Shown: positions 43,651 to 55,919 of the stretch, one piece after another | How the letters are laid out: every line of letters begins with the position of its first letter | Numbering within the stretch: the first letter of the stretch is position 1 | DNA from: Coenobita brevimanus | Lineage: Eukaryota; Arthropoda; Malacostraca; Decapoda; Coenobitidae | Direction of reading: 5' to 3' | Assembly (NCBI GenBank): GCA_032717465.1 | Contig: CM064690.1 | Location: 8,466,093-8,530,092, forward strand | DNA length: 64,000 nt | Notes under the pieces: generated by a model | What the model was told of the DNA's origin: nothing | Databases searched by the model: none | Seen by the model: only the letters and a program-made list of their open reading frames with translations | Program-made: the position numbers and the translations under genes

Positions 43651-44134
43651 CAGCTATGATGACACCTGCAAAGCAGGATGTTAACAGTTTCGTCAGGTTG
43701 TCATATACCGATGCGAGACATTCGGCCTCAGTCTATGTCCAGCCGTTCGTTTGTTTGTCCGCTAACTTCTCCTAGGCTATTTGATGGATGTCTTTGAAAC
43801 GTCACATGCGTATTTTAGTGGGTAGTAGGCATGTTGTGCACTGTTATTTTTTCCCTAACGTGTAGTGATCGCACAAAGGACTACAATGGGATGTATCACC
43901 ATGGTGAAGTGCTATAGGGAAGGTGCAGTGGTAATGATAAGAACGGTCTGTGGTCGGTTCTGTGGTTAATATATCAGTGCTCCGTAATATAGGCACGTTT
44001 GGGTCTACAGTTTTTAAGTGTAATGTTAGGAACACTACAGTACACATCTATGTTCGTGTTGTTATTAGTATTATTTTATTATTCCCCACCTTTAGAAGGC
44101 GGAGCGATGATGTTTTTGCCTGCTGCTGCTGCTG

Positions 44135-44138
<4 letters not shown>

Positions 44139-44229
<91 letters not shown>
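44139..44229. repeat. (GT)n microsatellite
   Basis: About 45 repeats inside the arm of foldback copy 1. Confidence 0.97.
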
Positions 44230-47200
44230 CCTATTATATCTCATGAACGGCTTGAGCTATCAACATGAAACCTTCAGCGTATCAAAATATGGCCAAAATC
44301 TTGGACGAGTTCGAAAATGGCCACTCGGAGTCAGGGTCAAGGGCTTCAAAATAACTGCCAAAGGTCAACTAGTTTTTATCGCCTGCCTTTTGCACCATTA
44401 TAGCTCATGAACGGCTTGAGCTATCAACATAAAACCTTCATGGTATCAAAGATGGCCTAAATTTTGGACTTGGCAAACAGCATATTCTGGCTGGCGATTA
44501 GCATTCGGCTCCGAAATTCCTTTTTTTTTATTACTATTATTCGGCTCCCAAATTCCTTTTATTTCTATTATTATTATTAATGCATACCACGCACATTCAC
44601 CGGTAAAGGGTGAACAACAGGCCTGTTGGCCCAAGGCTGAGGTAAAGGGTAATGTGATGTCGGAGTGGGGGAGGAATAGAGTCAATGGTGGGTGGGAGAG
44701 AGGGGGGTGCAACTGGGGTAGCGGTGCTGGATAAGTGACGAGTTGTCGACGGTGGGACAGGGACAATATGGTTAGCAGATACACAGCCATAAGGACAGTC
44801 ATGTATTATTATACAGATTTATAGTGGAGTAGCAGTAGTAGTATTGTGAGGGAAATCAGACACAATGGAAAAAGGGGGATTAGTAGTGGCAACTCCAATA
44901 ATGATAATAATAGATTCAGCAGTCTTGTGCTAATGTTGTTTGTGTGGGAGTGATGATGCGAGGAATAATGTAATACAGCAGGCGTTATAGGACCAGACGA
45001 CTAGAAACCCCTTAAGGAATATGACGGCTCGCAGTACGAGGATACCGGGAAAAAGTAATGAAAGAGGCAGAGACTGAAGGAAAATAATGCACGTATGAGG
45101 TGAAGCAACAGTTAGGCCTGGATAACAAGGCGGGGCAGGATATCACAGCTTTATCTTCGTTGTCTCATAATATTTTGTGTTGTTTGCATCTAATTTCATC
45201 TGGTTATAGTAAATTATTGGCGAATGATCTCTGCTGCCCATCACTATGTGGATTCCTCGTTCATATATAATAACTGCAACATAAATAACCATCCGCAGCT
45301 ACTATGGGAATCAGCATTAAATTCACAATCATTCTATAGTATACCTATAGTCAATCCAGGAATAACATTCAGAAACAATATCACTGCAGTGATAATGACC
45401 AGGTACTGCTGATATACAACTGGCTCGGTGCTTTATTTGTATCATGAGGATCCAAAACAGATGGCTCAAGTTCACAGGACACCATGACAACATAGTAATC
45501 TATATTATAATACTGTATATGCTCTGTATGTTACGAACGCATAATGTTTTGCAGGTGAATAGCATGGAAATGTTTCGCATCCACTTTCATTAGGTTTCTC
45601 ACTATTCGCCTCGTAGCTCAGTTCCAAACTACAACTCACGATTGTCCGTTCGCCTGCTCTCTCTCTAACCCTGACTTCCACTTCCCTCCACCGAGCGGGG
45701 TACAGAAACATTGTTGCGTGGGTGTACACCCGCGAACCAAAGTTTCGGTACCCCCCTCGATGGAAGGAATTGGAAGTCAGGGTTAGAGAGAGGGCAGGTG
45801 AACGGACAACCGTGATTGGTACTTTGGAACTGAGCTACGAGGCGAATAGTGAGAAACCTAATGACACTGAATTCGAAACATTTCCATGCTATTCACCTGC
45901 AAAACATTATGCGTTCGTAACATACATACTGTAACACATAACATAGACTACTGTGTTATCATGGTGTCCTGTGACACTGACCCATCTGTTTCAGATCCTC
46001 ATCACACAAATAAAGCACCGAGCCACTTGTATATAAGTTGCAACTTGTCATTATAACTGCAGTCATAATTTTTGTGAGTGTTATCCCTGGATTGTCTATA
46101 ACTATAATAAAGAATGATTGTGAATTTAATGTTGATTTTCACAGTAGTTGTGCGGATGGTTATAAATGTGGCAGTTAGTTTATGTGGACGACTAAACCAC
46201 ACTGTGATGGATAGCGGAAAACATTCGCCAATAATTTACTATAACCAGATGAAATTAGATGCAAACAACTCAAAATATTATGAGACAACGAAGACATAGC
46301 TGTGGTATCCTGCTCCGCCTTGTTATCAAGGCCTTAACTGTGGCCTCACCTCATACGTGCATTATTTTCCTTCAATCTCTGCCTCTTTCCTTACTCTTAC
46401 TTCCCGGTATCCTCTTACTGCGAGTCGTCATAATCCTTGGAGGGTTTCTTGTCGTCCGGTCCTATAACCCGTATTGTATTACATTATTCCTCGCATCATC
46501 ACTTCCAAACAAACAACGTTAGCCGAAGACTGCTGAATCTGTTAATACCATTACTCCCACTGCCACTACTATTCCCCCTTTCCCCATTGTGTCTACTGCA
46601 ATTTCCCTCACAGTACTACTACTGCTACTCCTATTACTACTCCACTATAAATCTGTATAATGATATATATGATTGTCCTTATGTCTGTGTCTGTTAATCA
46701 TATTGTCCCTGTCCCACCGTCGACAACTCGTCACTTACCCCGCACCGCTACCCCAGTTGTACCCCACCCCCCTCTCTCCCACCCGCCATAAGCTCTATTC
46801 CTCCCCCACTGCGAATAATTTTACCCCTCACCTCCTTCTTGGGCCACCAGGCCTGTTGTTCACTTTTTACCGGTGAATATACGTGGCATGCATTAATAAG
46901 AATAATTATAAAATTGACAGCAACAACATACATCTGCAGTATTCCGAACATTACATAATTATAAAAGTCGCAGACCCAAACGTGCCTATATTACGGAGCT
47001 CTGATATATTAACCACAGAACCGACCACAGGCCGTTCCTATCATTGCCACTGGACCTTACCTGTAGCACTTCACCATAGTAATACAACCCACTGAAGTCC
47101 TTCGTGGGATCACTACACATGTTTGGGAAAAATAACAGCGCACAACATGCCTACAACCCATTAAAGTACACCTGTGACGTTTCACTGACATCCATTAAAT

Positions 47201-47323
47201 TGCCTAGAAGTTAGCGGACAAACAAACACACGGCTGGACATAGACTGAGGCCGAATGTCTCGCATCGGTATATGACAACCTGCCAAAACTATTACGATCC
47301 TGCTTTGTAGGTGTCATCATAGT

Positions 47324-47324
<1 letters not shown>

Positions 47325-47373
<49 letters not shown>

Positions 47374-47460
47374 TAATAATAATAATAACAATCGTAGTAG
47401 TAGTAGTACCAGTAGTAGTAGTGGTAGTAGTAGTAGTAATAGTAGTAGTAGTAGTAGTAA
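47325..47460. repeat. (AAT)n / (TAG)n trinucleotide tract
   Basis: Left arm-spacer junction of foldback copy 2; reverse-complement counterpart of 43528-43650. Confidence 0.95.
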
Positions 47461-47706
47461 TCACATGTTAATATCCATGATACAGAGGAGGACAAACACC
47501 ATAATCTCCCTGATAAAACAAGTGAAAACAGCTGTGACATATAAAACCAAACAGTGCCATAATATCCTGTAATGGTAGGGTTATAGTAATACTAAATTAA
47601 TGTTTGACCGCAACCCAACCTTCTGTCATGGCAAACAGATTCTGCATTGCGTCGACACATGCGATTCTACTGTCCTTCTCAGTATCGTGCCTAATAACAT
47701 GTGATT

Positions 47707-47707
47707 A

Positions 47708-47757
<50 letters not shown>
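47707..47757. repeat. (ATT)n microsatellite
   Basis: About 17 repeats at the spacer-right arm junction. Confidence 0.97.
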
Positions 47758-48229
47758 TGTGATGACACCTGCAATGCAGGATCACAAGAGTTTTGTCAGG
47801 TCGTTACATACCGATGCGAGACATTCTGCTTCTGTCTGTCTGTGTCCAGTCGTTTGTTTGTTTGTCCACTAACTTCTCCTAGGGTATTTGATGAATATCA
47901 GTGAAACATCATATGCTTATTTTAGTGGTTTGTAGGCATGTTGTGCACTGTTATTTTTCCCAAACACGTGTAGCGATCTCACAGAGGACTACAGTGGGTT
48001 GTATTACCATGGTGAAGTGCTATAGGGAAGGTGCAGTGGTAATAATAAGAACGGTCTGTGGTCGGTTTTGTGGTTAATATAACAGTGCTCCGTAATATAA
48101 GCACGTTTGGGTCTGCAATTATTAAGTGTAATGTTAGGAACACTACAGTACACATCTACGATGTTGTTGTTATTATTATATTATTATCGCCTACCTTCAG
48201 AAGGCGGAGCGATCATGTTTTTAACTGCA

Positions 48230-48231
<2 letters not shown>

Positions 48232-48310
<79 letters not shown>
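48232..48310. repeat. (GT)n microsatellite
   Basis: About 39 repeats in the right arm of foldback copy 2; orthologous to 44139-44229. Confidence 0.97.
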
Positions 48311-48311
<1 letters not shown>

Positions 48312-49796
48312 CCTATTATATCTCATGAACGGCTTGAGCTATCAACATGAAGCCTTCAGCATATCAAGATATGGCCAAAATCTTGGACGAGTTCGAAAAT
48401 GGCAACTCGGGGTCAGATCAAGGTCACCAAACTAACTGCTAAAGGTCAACTAGTTTTTATTGCCTGCCTTTAGCACCATTAAATCTCATGAATGGCTTGA
48501 GCTATCAACATAAAACCTTCATGGTATCAAAATATGGCCTAAAGTTTGGACTTGGCAAACAGAATATTTTAAAAGACGATTACCGTTTAACTCTCAAATG
48601 CCTTATTATTAATGCATGCCACGTATATTCACCGGTAAAGTGTGAACAACAGGCCTTCTGGCCCAAGGATGAGGTGAAGGGTAATGTGGTGTCGGAGTGG
48701 GGGAGGAGTAGAATCCATGGTGGGTGGGAACTGGAGTAGCGGTGCCTGGTCAGTGACGAGTTGTCGACGGTGGGACAGGGACAATAATTATGATTAACAG
48801 ATACACAGACATAAGGACAATCATATTTATTATTATACAGATTTATAGTGGAGTATTAATAGAAGTAGCAATAGTAGTACTGTGAAGGAAATTAGACACA
48901 ATAGGAAAAGGGGGATTACAGTAGCAGTGGCAGTGCCAATAATGGTATTAACAGATTCAGCAGTCTTGTGCTAACGTTGTTTGTTTGGAAGTGATGATGC
49001 GAGGAATAATGTAATACAGTAGGGGTTATAGGACCGGACGACAAGAAACCCTCCAAGGATTATGACGACTCGCAGTAAGAGGATACCGGGAAGTAAGACT
49101 AATAAAAGAGGCAGAGATTGAAGGAAAATAATGCACGTATGAGGTGAAGCCCCAGTTAAGGCCTTGATAACAAGGTGGAGCAGGATACCACAGATGTGTC
49201 TTCGTTGTCTCATAATATTTTGTGTTGTTCGCATCTAATTTCATCTGGTTATAGTAAATTATTGGCGAATGCTCTCCGCTGTCCATCACAATGTGGTTTA
49301 GTCGTCCACATAAAATAAATTCCACATTTATAACCATTCGCACAACTACTGTGAAAATCAACATTAAATTCACAATCATTCGTTATCATAGCTATAGACA
49401 ATCCAGGGATAACATTCGCAAAAATTATGACTGCAGTTATAATGACAAGTTGCAACTTATATACAAGTGGCTCGGTGCTTTATTTGTGTGATGAGGATCT
49501 GAAACAGATGGGTCAGTGTCACAGGACACCATGATAACACAGTAGTCTATGTTATATGTTACAGTATGTATGTTACAAACGCATAATGTTTTGCAGGTGA
49601 ATAGCATGGAAATGTTTCGAATTCAGTGTCATTAGGCTTCTCACTATTCGCCTCGTAGCTCAGTTCCAAAGCACCACTCACGGTTGTCCGTTCACATGCC
49701 CTCTCTCTAACCCTGACTTCCACTTCCTTCCATCGAGGGGGGTACCGAAACTTTGGTTCGTGGGTGTACGTGTGCATAAAAGTGTGTTTGTTCATA

Positions 49797-49798
<2 letters not shown>

Positions 49799-49878
<80 letters not shown>

Positions 49879-49899
49879 TATATATATATATATATATAT
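49799..49899. repeat. (AT)n microsatellite
   Basis: About 50 AT repeats, interrupted once by atgcat, between the foldback end and the LINE start. Self-complementary. Confidence 0.98.
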
Positions 49900-50083
49900 G
49901 ACCTCCTGGGGGTAGGGTTTTTTTTCAAGAATACTCCCCCAGTATCCCTGCTTGTCGTAAAAGGCGACTAAAAGGGTTGGCGGAGGGTTAGTGCCCCTCC
50001 TCGGAAAACAACTAACTAAAAAAACAAACAATAAGCTTCGGACAAGGACTGACCAAACGATGATGACCAAGGACCGGACAAAG

Positions 50084-50894
50084 GACATGGTTATCGGAAC
50101 GTGGAATGTAAGGAGAGCGAATGATGAGGTGAAAGAGAGAGAGATTGTCCAGGTGCTTGAGGGTGCGAAAGTGGATGTATGTGGAATAACTGAAACAAAA
50201 TGGAAAGGAGAAAGTGTGAGAGAATGGGAGTATGGATGGGGTATATGTGCAGGAGTAGGTGAGAATGAGAGGGCAAAGGAAGGAGTATGTATAGTTGTGA
50301 GTAAAAGATGGAAGAAGAGCATAAGACAGTATGGATCAGCTGGGTCAAGGATTGTGTGGGTAAACTTGAACGTTGGAATACAGATGTGGGCGATTGTGTG
50401 TGTGTATGCGCCAACGCAAGATCGTGCTAGAAGAGTGAGAGAAGAGTTCTGGACAAATGTAGAAGTGTGCATGGAAAAGTTTGGAATGAACGAGAGTGTT
50501 TTTGATCGGTGATATGAATGGTAAAGTTGGGAATGTGAAGGTGGATGGAATAGTTGGTGAGTGGGGCGTGCCTGCTGAGATAGATGAGAATGGGAGTGCG
50601 TTAGTGGACATTTGTGCTGGGAGGGGGTTGGTGATAGCCAATACCCTCTTCAGGCATAAAATGATCCACAGGTATACATGGCGAGTGAAGAGAAGGGTCG
50701 GTGGCGAACTGAATGAAAGGAAGGCAATGATTGATTATGTGTGTGTGGATGAAAGAATGCAAAGATGTGTATTGGATGCAAGAGCTTACAGAGGTTGGGG
50801 GAGTGGACTTTCTGACCACTACTTGGTGGTGGCCAGAATTAGGATTCAAGTAAGATGGAGGAATAGAAGAAGGGAAAGACGAGAGGAGGAGTAG
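50084..50894 (+). pseudogene. LINE endonuclease domain
   Basis: AP-endonuclease-like domain in two overlapping frames (up to 50512, and from 50496), joined by one indel near 50500 in a T-run. Motifs in order: GTWNVRR, GITETKWKG, AIVCVYAPTQDR, LIGDMNGKVG (catalytic D/N region), RYTW, IDYVCVDER and the terminal SDHYLV. It would nick target DNA to prime reverse transcription. A TAG at 50892-50894 ends the frame. Confidence 0.85.
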
Positions 50895-50905
50895 TTGCAA
50901 GGAGA

Positions 50906-53064
50906 GTGGAAAGCTTACAAGAGGATGAGGAAAAGGCAGAGTATAAGAGAGAAGTGGAGGAACGATTGGGCAAATATGAATTGGAGCAGATGGGAGACGT
51001 GGAAGGTGTGTGTAAGATATTTGCAGAAGAAATATGTGCAGCATGTGATGTGGTGTGTGGAAGGAAGAGAAGACGGAAGGGGGTGCAAGGAACAGCGTGG
51101 TGGACTGAAGAGATGAGACAGGCTGTGGCACAAAAGAAGAAAGCATTCAATGAATGGATGAGAAATAGGGGCGTGGAAGAAGCTGAGAGGCGGAAGAGAG
51201 AGTTATATGTAGAAAGAAAGAGAGAGGTAAAAAGATTAGTAAGAGAGAGTAAGAAGAGAGTGGATGAGGAATTTGGAAGGAATTTGAGTGTAAAGTGGAG
51301 GAACTATAAGAAAATGTTCTGGAAAGAGGTGAAAAGAGTAAGACAGGGTGGAAGTGAAGTTAGCAGGGGAGTGAAAGATAAAAATGGTAGATTACTAGTG
51401 GAGAAGGGAGAAAAAGTGAGCAGATGGAGAGAACACTTTAAGGAATTGTTGAACATAGAGGATCGAAGTAATGTGAGTATAAGTGGCTGGGGAATGGCTG
51501 GGAGAAGGTGGGAGGTGAGAAGACAGGAAGAAATCAATAGGACAGACGTTGTGGAAGCAATGAAGAAAGTTAAATCGGGGAAAACCCCAGGAATTGATGG
51601 AGTGTGTGGTGAAATGCTGAAGCATGGGGGAGACATAGTAGTAGAATGGATGTGGAAGATGTGCAGATTGGCCTGGGAGGAAGGTAGAGTCCCGGAGGAT
51701 TGGAACTCAGGTATAATTATTCCCTTGTACAAAGGAAAAGGAGAAAAAGAAGTGTGTAGTAATCATAGGGGCATTTGTCTTCTTAGTATAATAGGAAAAG
51801 TGTATGGTAGGATACTTATTGACAGAGTTAAAGAACAGAGAAATTAGTTGGAGAAGTACAGGGAGGCTTTAGGAAGAGAAGAGGTTGTGTAGATCAGATA
51901 CTCATTCTTAGATCTTTAGTGGAAATGTTTCTAGAGAAGGGAAAGAAGTTGTATGTGGCTTTCATGGATTTGGAGAAAGCATATGACAGGGTGGATAGAC
52001 AAGGATTGTGGAAAGTGTTAAGAATATATGGAGTAGATGGGATGTAGTTGAATGCTGTGAAGAGTATGTACGATGGTGCGAAGGCTGCAGTGGGTGTGGA
52101 TGGTGAACTAAGTTAATTTTTCTCTTTGAAAGTTGGTTTGAAACAGGGATGTGTCATGTCTCCATGGTTGTTCAATCTGTACATGGATGGGATAATAAAA
52201 GAGGTACAAGGTAGGGTAGTGGATGTTGGAGTGGCCCTGGTGAGAGAGGATAGTGTTTGGAAACTCCCTGTACTGTTGTTTGCAGATGATACTGTGTTGT
52301 TGAGTGAAGACGAAGGGGAGCTGCAAGGCTTGGTGGATGAGTTTGGGAGAGTGTGTAAGAAACGGAATCTAAAGGTGAATGTAGGGAAGAGTAGTGTGAT
52401 GGTCTTCGAGAGGGGTGAAGTCAGTGAATGTACAGCGAGGTTGGATGGTGAGGAATTGGAAAATGTGATTACGTTTAAGTACTTGGGTAGTGTGATGAGT
52501 AAGGATGGAGGTTTGGAGGGTGAAGTGCTTGAAAGGGTACAGCAGGGAAGAAAGATTGCTGGTTATTTGAAAACAGTGATGAGAGACATGGAAGTGAGCA
52601 TAGAAGTGAATAAGTTACTACATGACAGTATTGTGATACCAACTCTAACGTAAGGAAGTGAAGCTTGGACGTTGTTGGAAGGACACAAGTCAAGAGTGAG
52701 AGCAGTGGATATGAGTTATTTAAGAGGAGCCTGTGGAGTCACATGGAGAGAGAGGCTGACGAATGAGGATATAAAGGAGCGTTGTGGTGTGGATGTGGAT
52801 GTGATAGGAAGCTTTATGAGGAACACACTGAGGTGGTTTGGCCATGTGGAGAGAATGGAGGGTGAAAGACTGACGAAGAGAGTGTATGTAAGTGAGGTGG
52901 AGAGGGGAAGAGGGAGGGGGAGGGGGAGGCCGAGGATGAGATGGAGGGATCGGGTGGAGAGGTATATGAGAGAGTGGGGTGTGAGTTGGGAGCAGGGCAG
53001 TGAAATGGCGGGGGACAGGGAGACTTGGAGGCGATTTGTTTGTGGCCACTCCAAACGGGATTGA
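50906..53064 (+). pseudogene. LINE reverse transcriptase and C-terminal tail
   Basis: A basic coiled linker (50906-51350) precedes RT fingers (KSGKTPGIDGV, WNSGIIIPLYKGKGEKE, NHRGICLLSIIGK). The frame breaks at 51847; after it, in another frame, come QGGFRKRRGCVDQIL and AFMDLEKAYDRVDR (motif A). Stops occur near 52045 and 52112. The next open part (52126-52653) has LKQGCVMSPWLFNLYMD, LLFADDTVLL (catalytic DD intact) and FKYLGSVMS; it stops at 52653. The tail (52672-53064) has SYLRGACGVTWRERLTNEDI, LRWFGHVERME and an R/G run. RTE-type organisation; not functional in this copy. Confidence 0.85.
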
Positions 53065-53095
53065 GGCGTCTGGCAAAAGATAGATAGATAGATAT

Positions 53096-54588
53096 GTATA
53101 TATGTGTCAATGTATATACTTATATATATTTTTGCCTTAATGACCAGGGGCTCTGGCCCCAATGGTCGATAGACAAAAAAAAAAAAAAAAAAAAAAAAAT
53201 CAGTAATATCAGTGTCAGACACGTGCAGGAGTCTTTCTCCAGCAACAGTGAAGGGAGTAACCAAATCAGTTCGGGGTCGTATTCTGCTTGGCTTTGGTGG
53301 TTTCGTCACACATTTTCCATAGGTATTTATTTTACACAGTTCGCCTAAAATTTCTCTTGTATTTTATCTATGCAAATTGTTTCGATATTATGATATAAAT
53401 AAGAAACAAGATAAAGTTTATGTCTAATATGATAAATAAATCGTTAAGAGTGAGGTGCACCTCCAAGCCTTCTATGGCCTCGAGAATACGGCTCATAGTT
53501 ACAAGTACGGTTCGAACACTGTAAAACTTCAAAGTTTCGTGTCACTGTTTCATGCGTGATGTGAGGTTGATGGGAGGTCAAGAGGGACGTGGAAACAGCA
53601 CTGATTTCACTCTTAGCCCAGCTCTGAGTGAGAGATCAACATTGACGAACTCCGTGAGTAAGAAAATCAAGTGGAGAATTTAGTATATACATTTTTTTTT
53701 TTTTTTTTTTTAGGGGGGGTTAAAGTTGTTGACATTATCCATTTTTTTTTTTTTTAACTTTTTACATGGTCCGGTTTCAACTATTATCGAAAAGATTCCT
53801 GGTCATTGAAATTATCTTTGATTTCATTTTTTTTTTTTTTTTTTTCTAAGAGGGGTGGTATGACAGCGTGTTTGTTTGCAGCGAGAATTAAAGATTAAGA
53901 ATCCCTTTGTACTGCTTTAGTTTACGTTCCTTGAAAGAATTTCATGAATAATGGTTATTCTTAAAATATTAGATCCCTTTACAAGTCTGTACTGTTGTAC
54001 CGAATGTTTCACAGCTTTTCATGTAAGAAATCGCTTGCATAAGTTTCCTATGATATTCTACTGTATTCACTTAATTTCTAAGTATGGTAATGGAATTTGC
54101 ACTCGGTGACTTTTCTCTCCTTAATGAAGCTAATGACTGTAGCAAATTTTTGGTTTTTGGAGCCTGTGTGGGAGAACGTCTTGTAATTAGGCCTTACTAT
54201 GTTGTCATGACACCGCATAACACAGCCTGCATGATCACTGTCATACATTTTATAAGCTTCTGAATGCAGGAAATAACTCGAGCAAATTGGTTAGCAGAGA
54301 CCTAATGTTCCTCTCGTTATATAAGTTAGAAGCTGAATTTTAGTCTGGGTAGGAAAGGAATAAAAACGAAGTATTGAAGAAAAGTGTCGAGGGCGAGTTA
54401 GTTTTTATCTTCCCTTTATAAAATAACTTGATCGACGTCCGATAAAACTCAGTGCATGTGTTAAATGGTACTTATATGCCATATTATCTAATAACCTGTT
54501 ATACTACGCGTTCTTAGACACTTCTAAGTTTGGAATGATTAACCATTACATAATCTTCTATTTTATATTTTCAATTTCTCGCCGAAAG
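53096..54588. other. Non-coding DNA, poly-T/poly-A tracts; possible intron
   Basis: Contains a short hairpin (gaccaggggc ... gccccaatggtc) near 53140-53165 followed by a ~24-A run (53176-53199), resembling the tail of a retroposed copy. Poly-T tracts lie at ~53692-53711, ~53743-53755 and ~53828-53845. If the exons at 54589 and 55639 are real, this is intron or intergenic DNA. No coding exon seen. Confidence 0.45.
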
Positions 54589-54760
54589 GATGATGGAGGA
54601 GAGGCGAGGTCTTGTATTTCTCCGTAGGCGGGTCTTCTATGACGAAATGAAGGACGACTGGTCCTACATGAATGTCTTCTATATCTTGGCGGGCCTGGCA
54701 GCCTGGATCTTCATGTTGTTCCTCTTCTTCCTCTTCATGAGCTACTGGATGTGGCAGTAG
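54589..54760 (+). CDS. Candidate terminal exon or small ORF: single-pass membrane protein tail
   Basis: A 56-residue frame from ATG 54590 to TAG 54758-54760. The N-terminal half is charged (MMEERRGLVFLRRRVFYDEM, then KDDWSYMN). It is followed by one strongly hydrophobic span at ~residues 29-52 (FYILAGLAAWIF... FFLFMS) and a YWMWQ end. GC content is clearly above that of the AT-rich flanks, and an AG acceptor (gccgaaag) ends at 54588 after a pyrimidine-leaning stretch. AATAAA follows at 55037. It could be the last exon of a larger gene, or a free-standing micropeptide starting at 54590 or 54593. I do not recognise the family. The acceptor is weak (AAG), so the exon start is uncertain. Confidence 0.5.
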
Positions 54761-55036
54761 CTGGGGCAATTTCCTTATGTAAGCACAATTAACTACAGTG
54801 ACAGATCTTTTAATCCAGTGATTTCTGGTTTTTTTTTGTAGAATTTCTTGATAAGGATCTTCAAGGCAAAAATTTTCTTTATCTAGAAATGTTTTAGAGG
54901 TAAGATTAAACTCGTGTAGCTGGATTTATTGGTTTAAACTTTCAGTGTAATTACTGCAACTACTAAATTCTTTTAGAGTGCGTGTGTACGTATAGATCTG
55001 TAATGTCAGCCATTTGAACAGCCATAACATTTTCTG

Positions 55037-55042
55037 AATAAA
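55037..55042 (+). terminator. Polyadenylation signal AATAAA (after membrane exon)
   Basis: AATAAA 277 bp after the TAG of the membrane-tail exon. Confidence 0.45.
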
Positions 55043-55638
55043 GCCGCATAATAATTTAAATATTTTCGATTTGCTTCTAGAATAATAGAATAATGTAAGT
55101 CTTAAATCTCCTACAGTCCGGCCAGTGCTATACTGACTACCTTAACTTTTGGAGAAACTCGTTGGTCAGTTTATATTTCTTTAAACTGTGTACGGAAATC
55201 TGTGCAGACGAATATCTATATTTTAATAACCATGGTCTAGTTGCATTAGTGATATATTTTGAGTTTAAAATGTCTCCCACTGTATTGAATTTTCGTCTAG
55301 GATTGTATTATCCTGCATATGTATGGTATGCGACGTAGTTCAGGCACAAAGAGGTAAAATTTGGGTGTACTGTATAATATAATTGTAGGTGTACTGTTCA
55401 GCTGTACAGAATCTTTGTTAAAGGGAGAACTCCCTCCTTTCTGCCTCTCAACGATACTGACATATGGTTAGGACAGAATTTCTAGGTATAATTACCATTG
55501 TAATTAAATATCTTCGAAGTGCCATATCTAAATTTCAATTTAAGTTTTGAAGACTTTATTCGTGTATCTTTTCTTTAGACTTTTCACTAGCTTTCTAAAC
55601 TTTTCTATACCGATTGTATTTTTTTTTTTTTTTTTCAG

Positions 55639-55753
55639 TGAGGTCATGCCACCAGCTATCCAGGAATGTATCGTTCGGACGGCACTCCATCCACCTAAGT
55701 ACCACCCACCTCTGCATGACGTTAAGGTCGACAGGATACTGGACCTTCTTTAA
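55639..55753 (+). CDS. Candidate terminal exon of a host gene (non-membrane tail)
   Basis: A strong acceptor (a 20+ T tract then CAG ending at 55638) precedes a 37-residue frame, EVMPPAIQECIVRTALHPPK then YHPPLHDVKVDRILDLL, ending TAA at 55751-55753. AATAAA follows at 55902. The first nucleotide (T at 55639) completes a split codon, the same phase as the exon at 54589, so the two could be alternative last exons of one gene. Function not recognised. Upstream exons are not found in this window. Confidence 0.55.
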
Positions 55754-55901
55754 TAATTCACTTGTACTGACATGATTTTTAAATCCAATTTTTAACTTAT
55801 AGGTACCACGAATTTTTAATTTTTTGTACTTTTAAAATCTACTAGTTTTTAACAACTTTGTAAAACTAAATCGGTAGTGGATGGAGTTTGCCTGATGTCT
55901 G

Positions 55902-55907
55902 AATAAA
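55902..55907 (+). terminator. Polyadenylation signal AATAAA (after last exon)
   Basis: In gtctgaataaacaatgg, about 150 bp after the TAA. Confidence 0.55.
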
Positions 55908-55919
55908 CAATGGAAATGA

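Larger units (their letters stand above)
43180..45725. mobile_element. Foldback element copy 1 (left arm truncated)
   Basis: Order: a short inverted arm end (43182-43260), a spacer (43285-43530), trinucleotide repeats, then a full arm (43660-45725). The stub actgaggccgaatgtctcgc is the reverse complement of sequence near 43700-43735. The spacer is the reverse complement of 47460-47700. The arm includes a GT microsatellite (44139-44229). No transposase ORF found. Confidence 0.75.
45726..49769. mobile_element. Foldback element copy 2 (both arms present)
   Basis: Left arm 45726-47330 is the reverse complement of right arm 47758-49769. The arms surround a spacer at 47460-47700. Both outer ends read gtacaccc.. 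/ ..gggtgtac next to an accaaagtttcggtacc block. The right arm has an extra ~400 bp, including (GT)n, that the left arm lacks. Copies 1 and 2 meet at the palindrome ggtgtacacc (45721-45730). No transposase found, so it is probably non-autonomous; superfamily unknown. Confidence 0.78.
49900..53095 (+). mobile_element. Near full-length RTE-type LINE
   Basis: A 5' leader with the block gtcgtaaaaggcgactaaaa near 49956 (a leader I associate with invertebrate RTE-like repeats, from memory) leads into endonuclease, then RT, then a C-terminal R/G-rich tail, ending in a (GATA)n tail at about 53078-53092. The same family supplies the fragments at 672, 5879 and 35368. Disabled by frameshifts and stops. 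Confidence 0.85.

Noticed and set aside
45505..45934. Two similar ORFs sharing a [18 protein letters not shown] segment, in opposite strands, as a gene pair
   Set aside because: They are the same foldback-arm end read on both strands, short and without a start context.
44139..48328. Poly-Cys/Val ORFs over (GT)n tracts
   Set aside because: Direct translation of dinucleotide repeats.
54563..54769. Minus-strand ORF starting MPQLLPHPVAHEEEEEEQ
   Set aside because: It is the reverse of the hydrophobic plus-strand frame; the plus strand has the transmembrane pattern, an acceptor and a downstream AATAAA.
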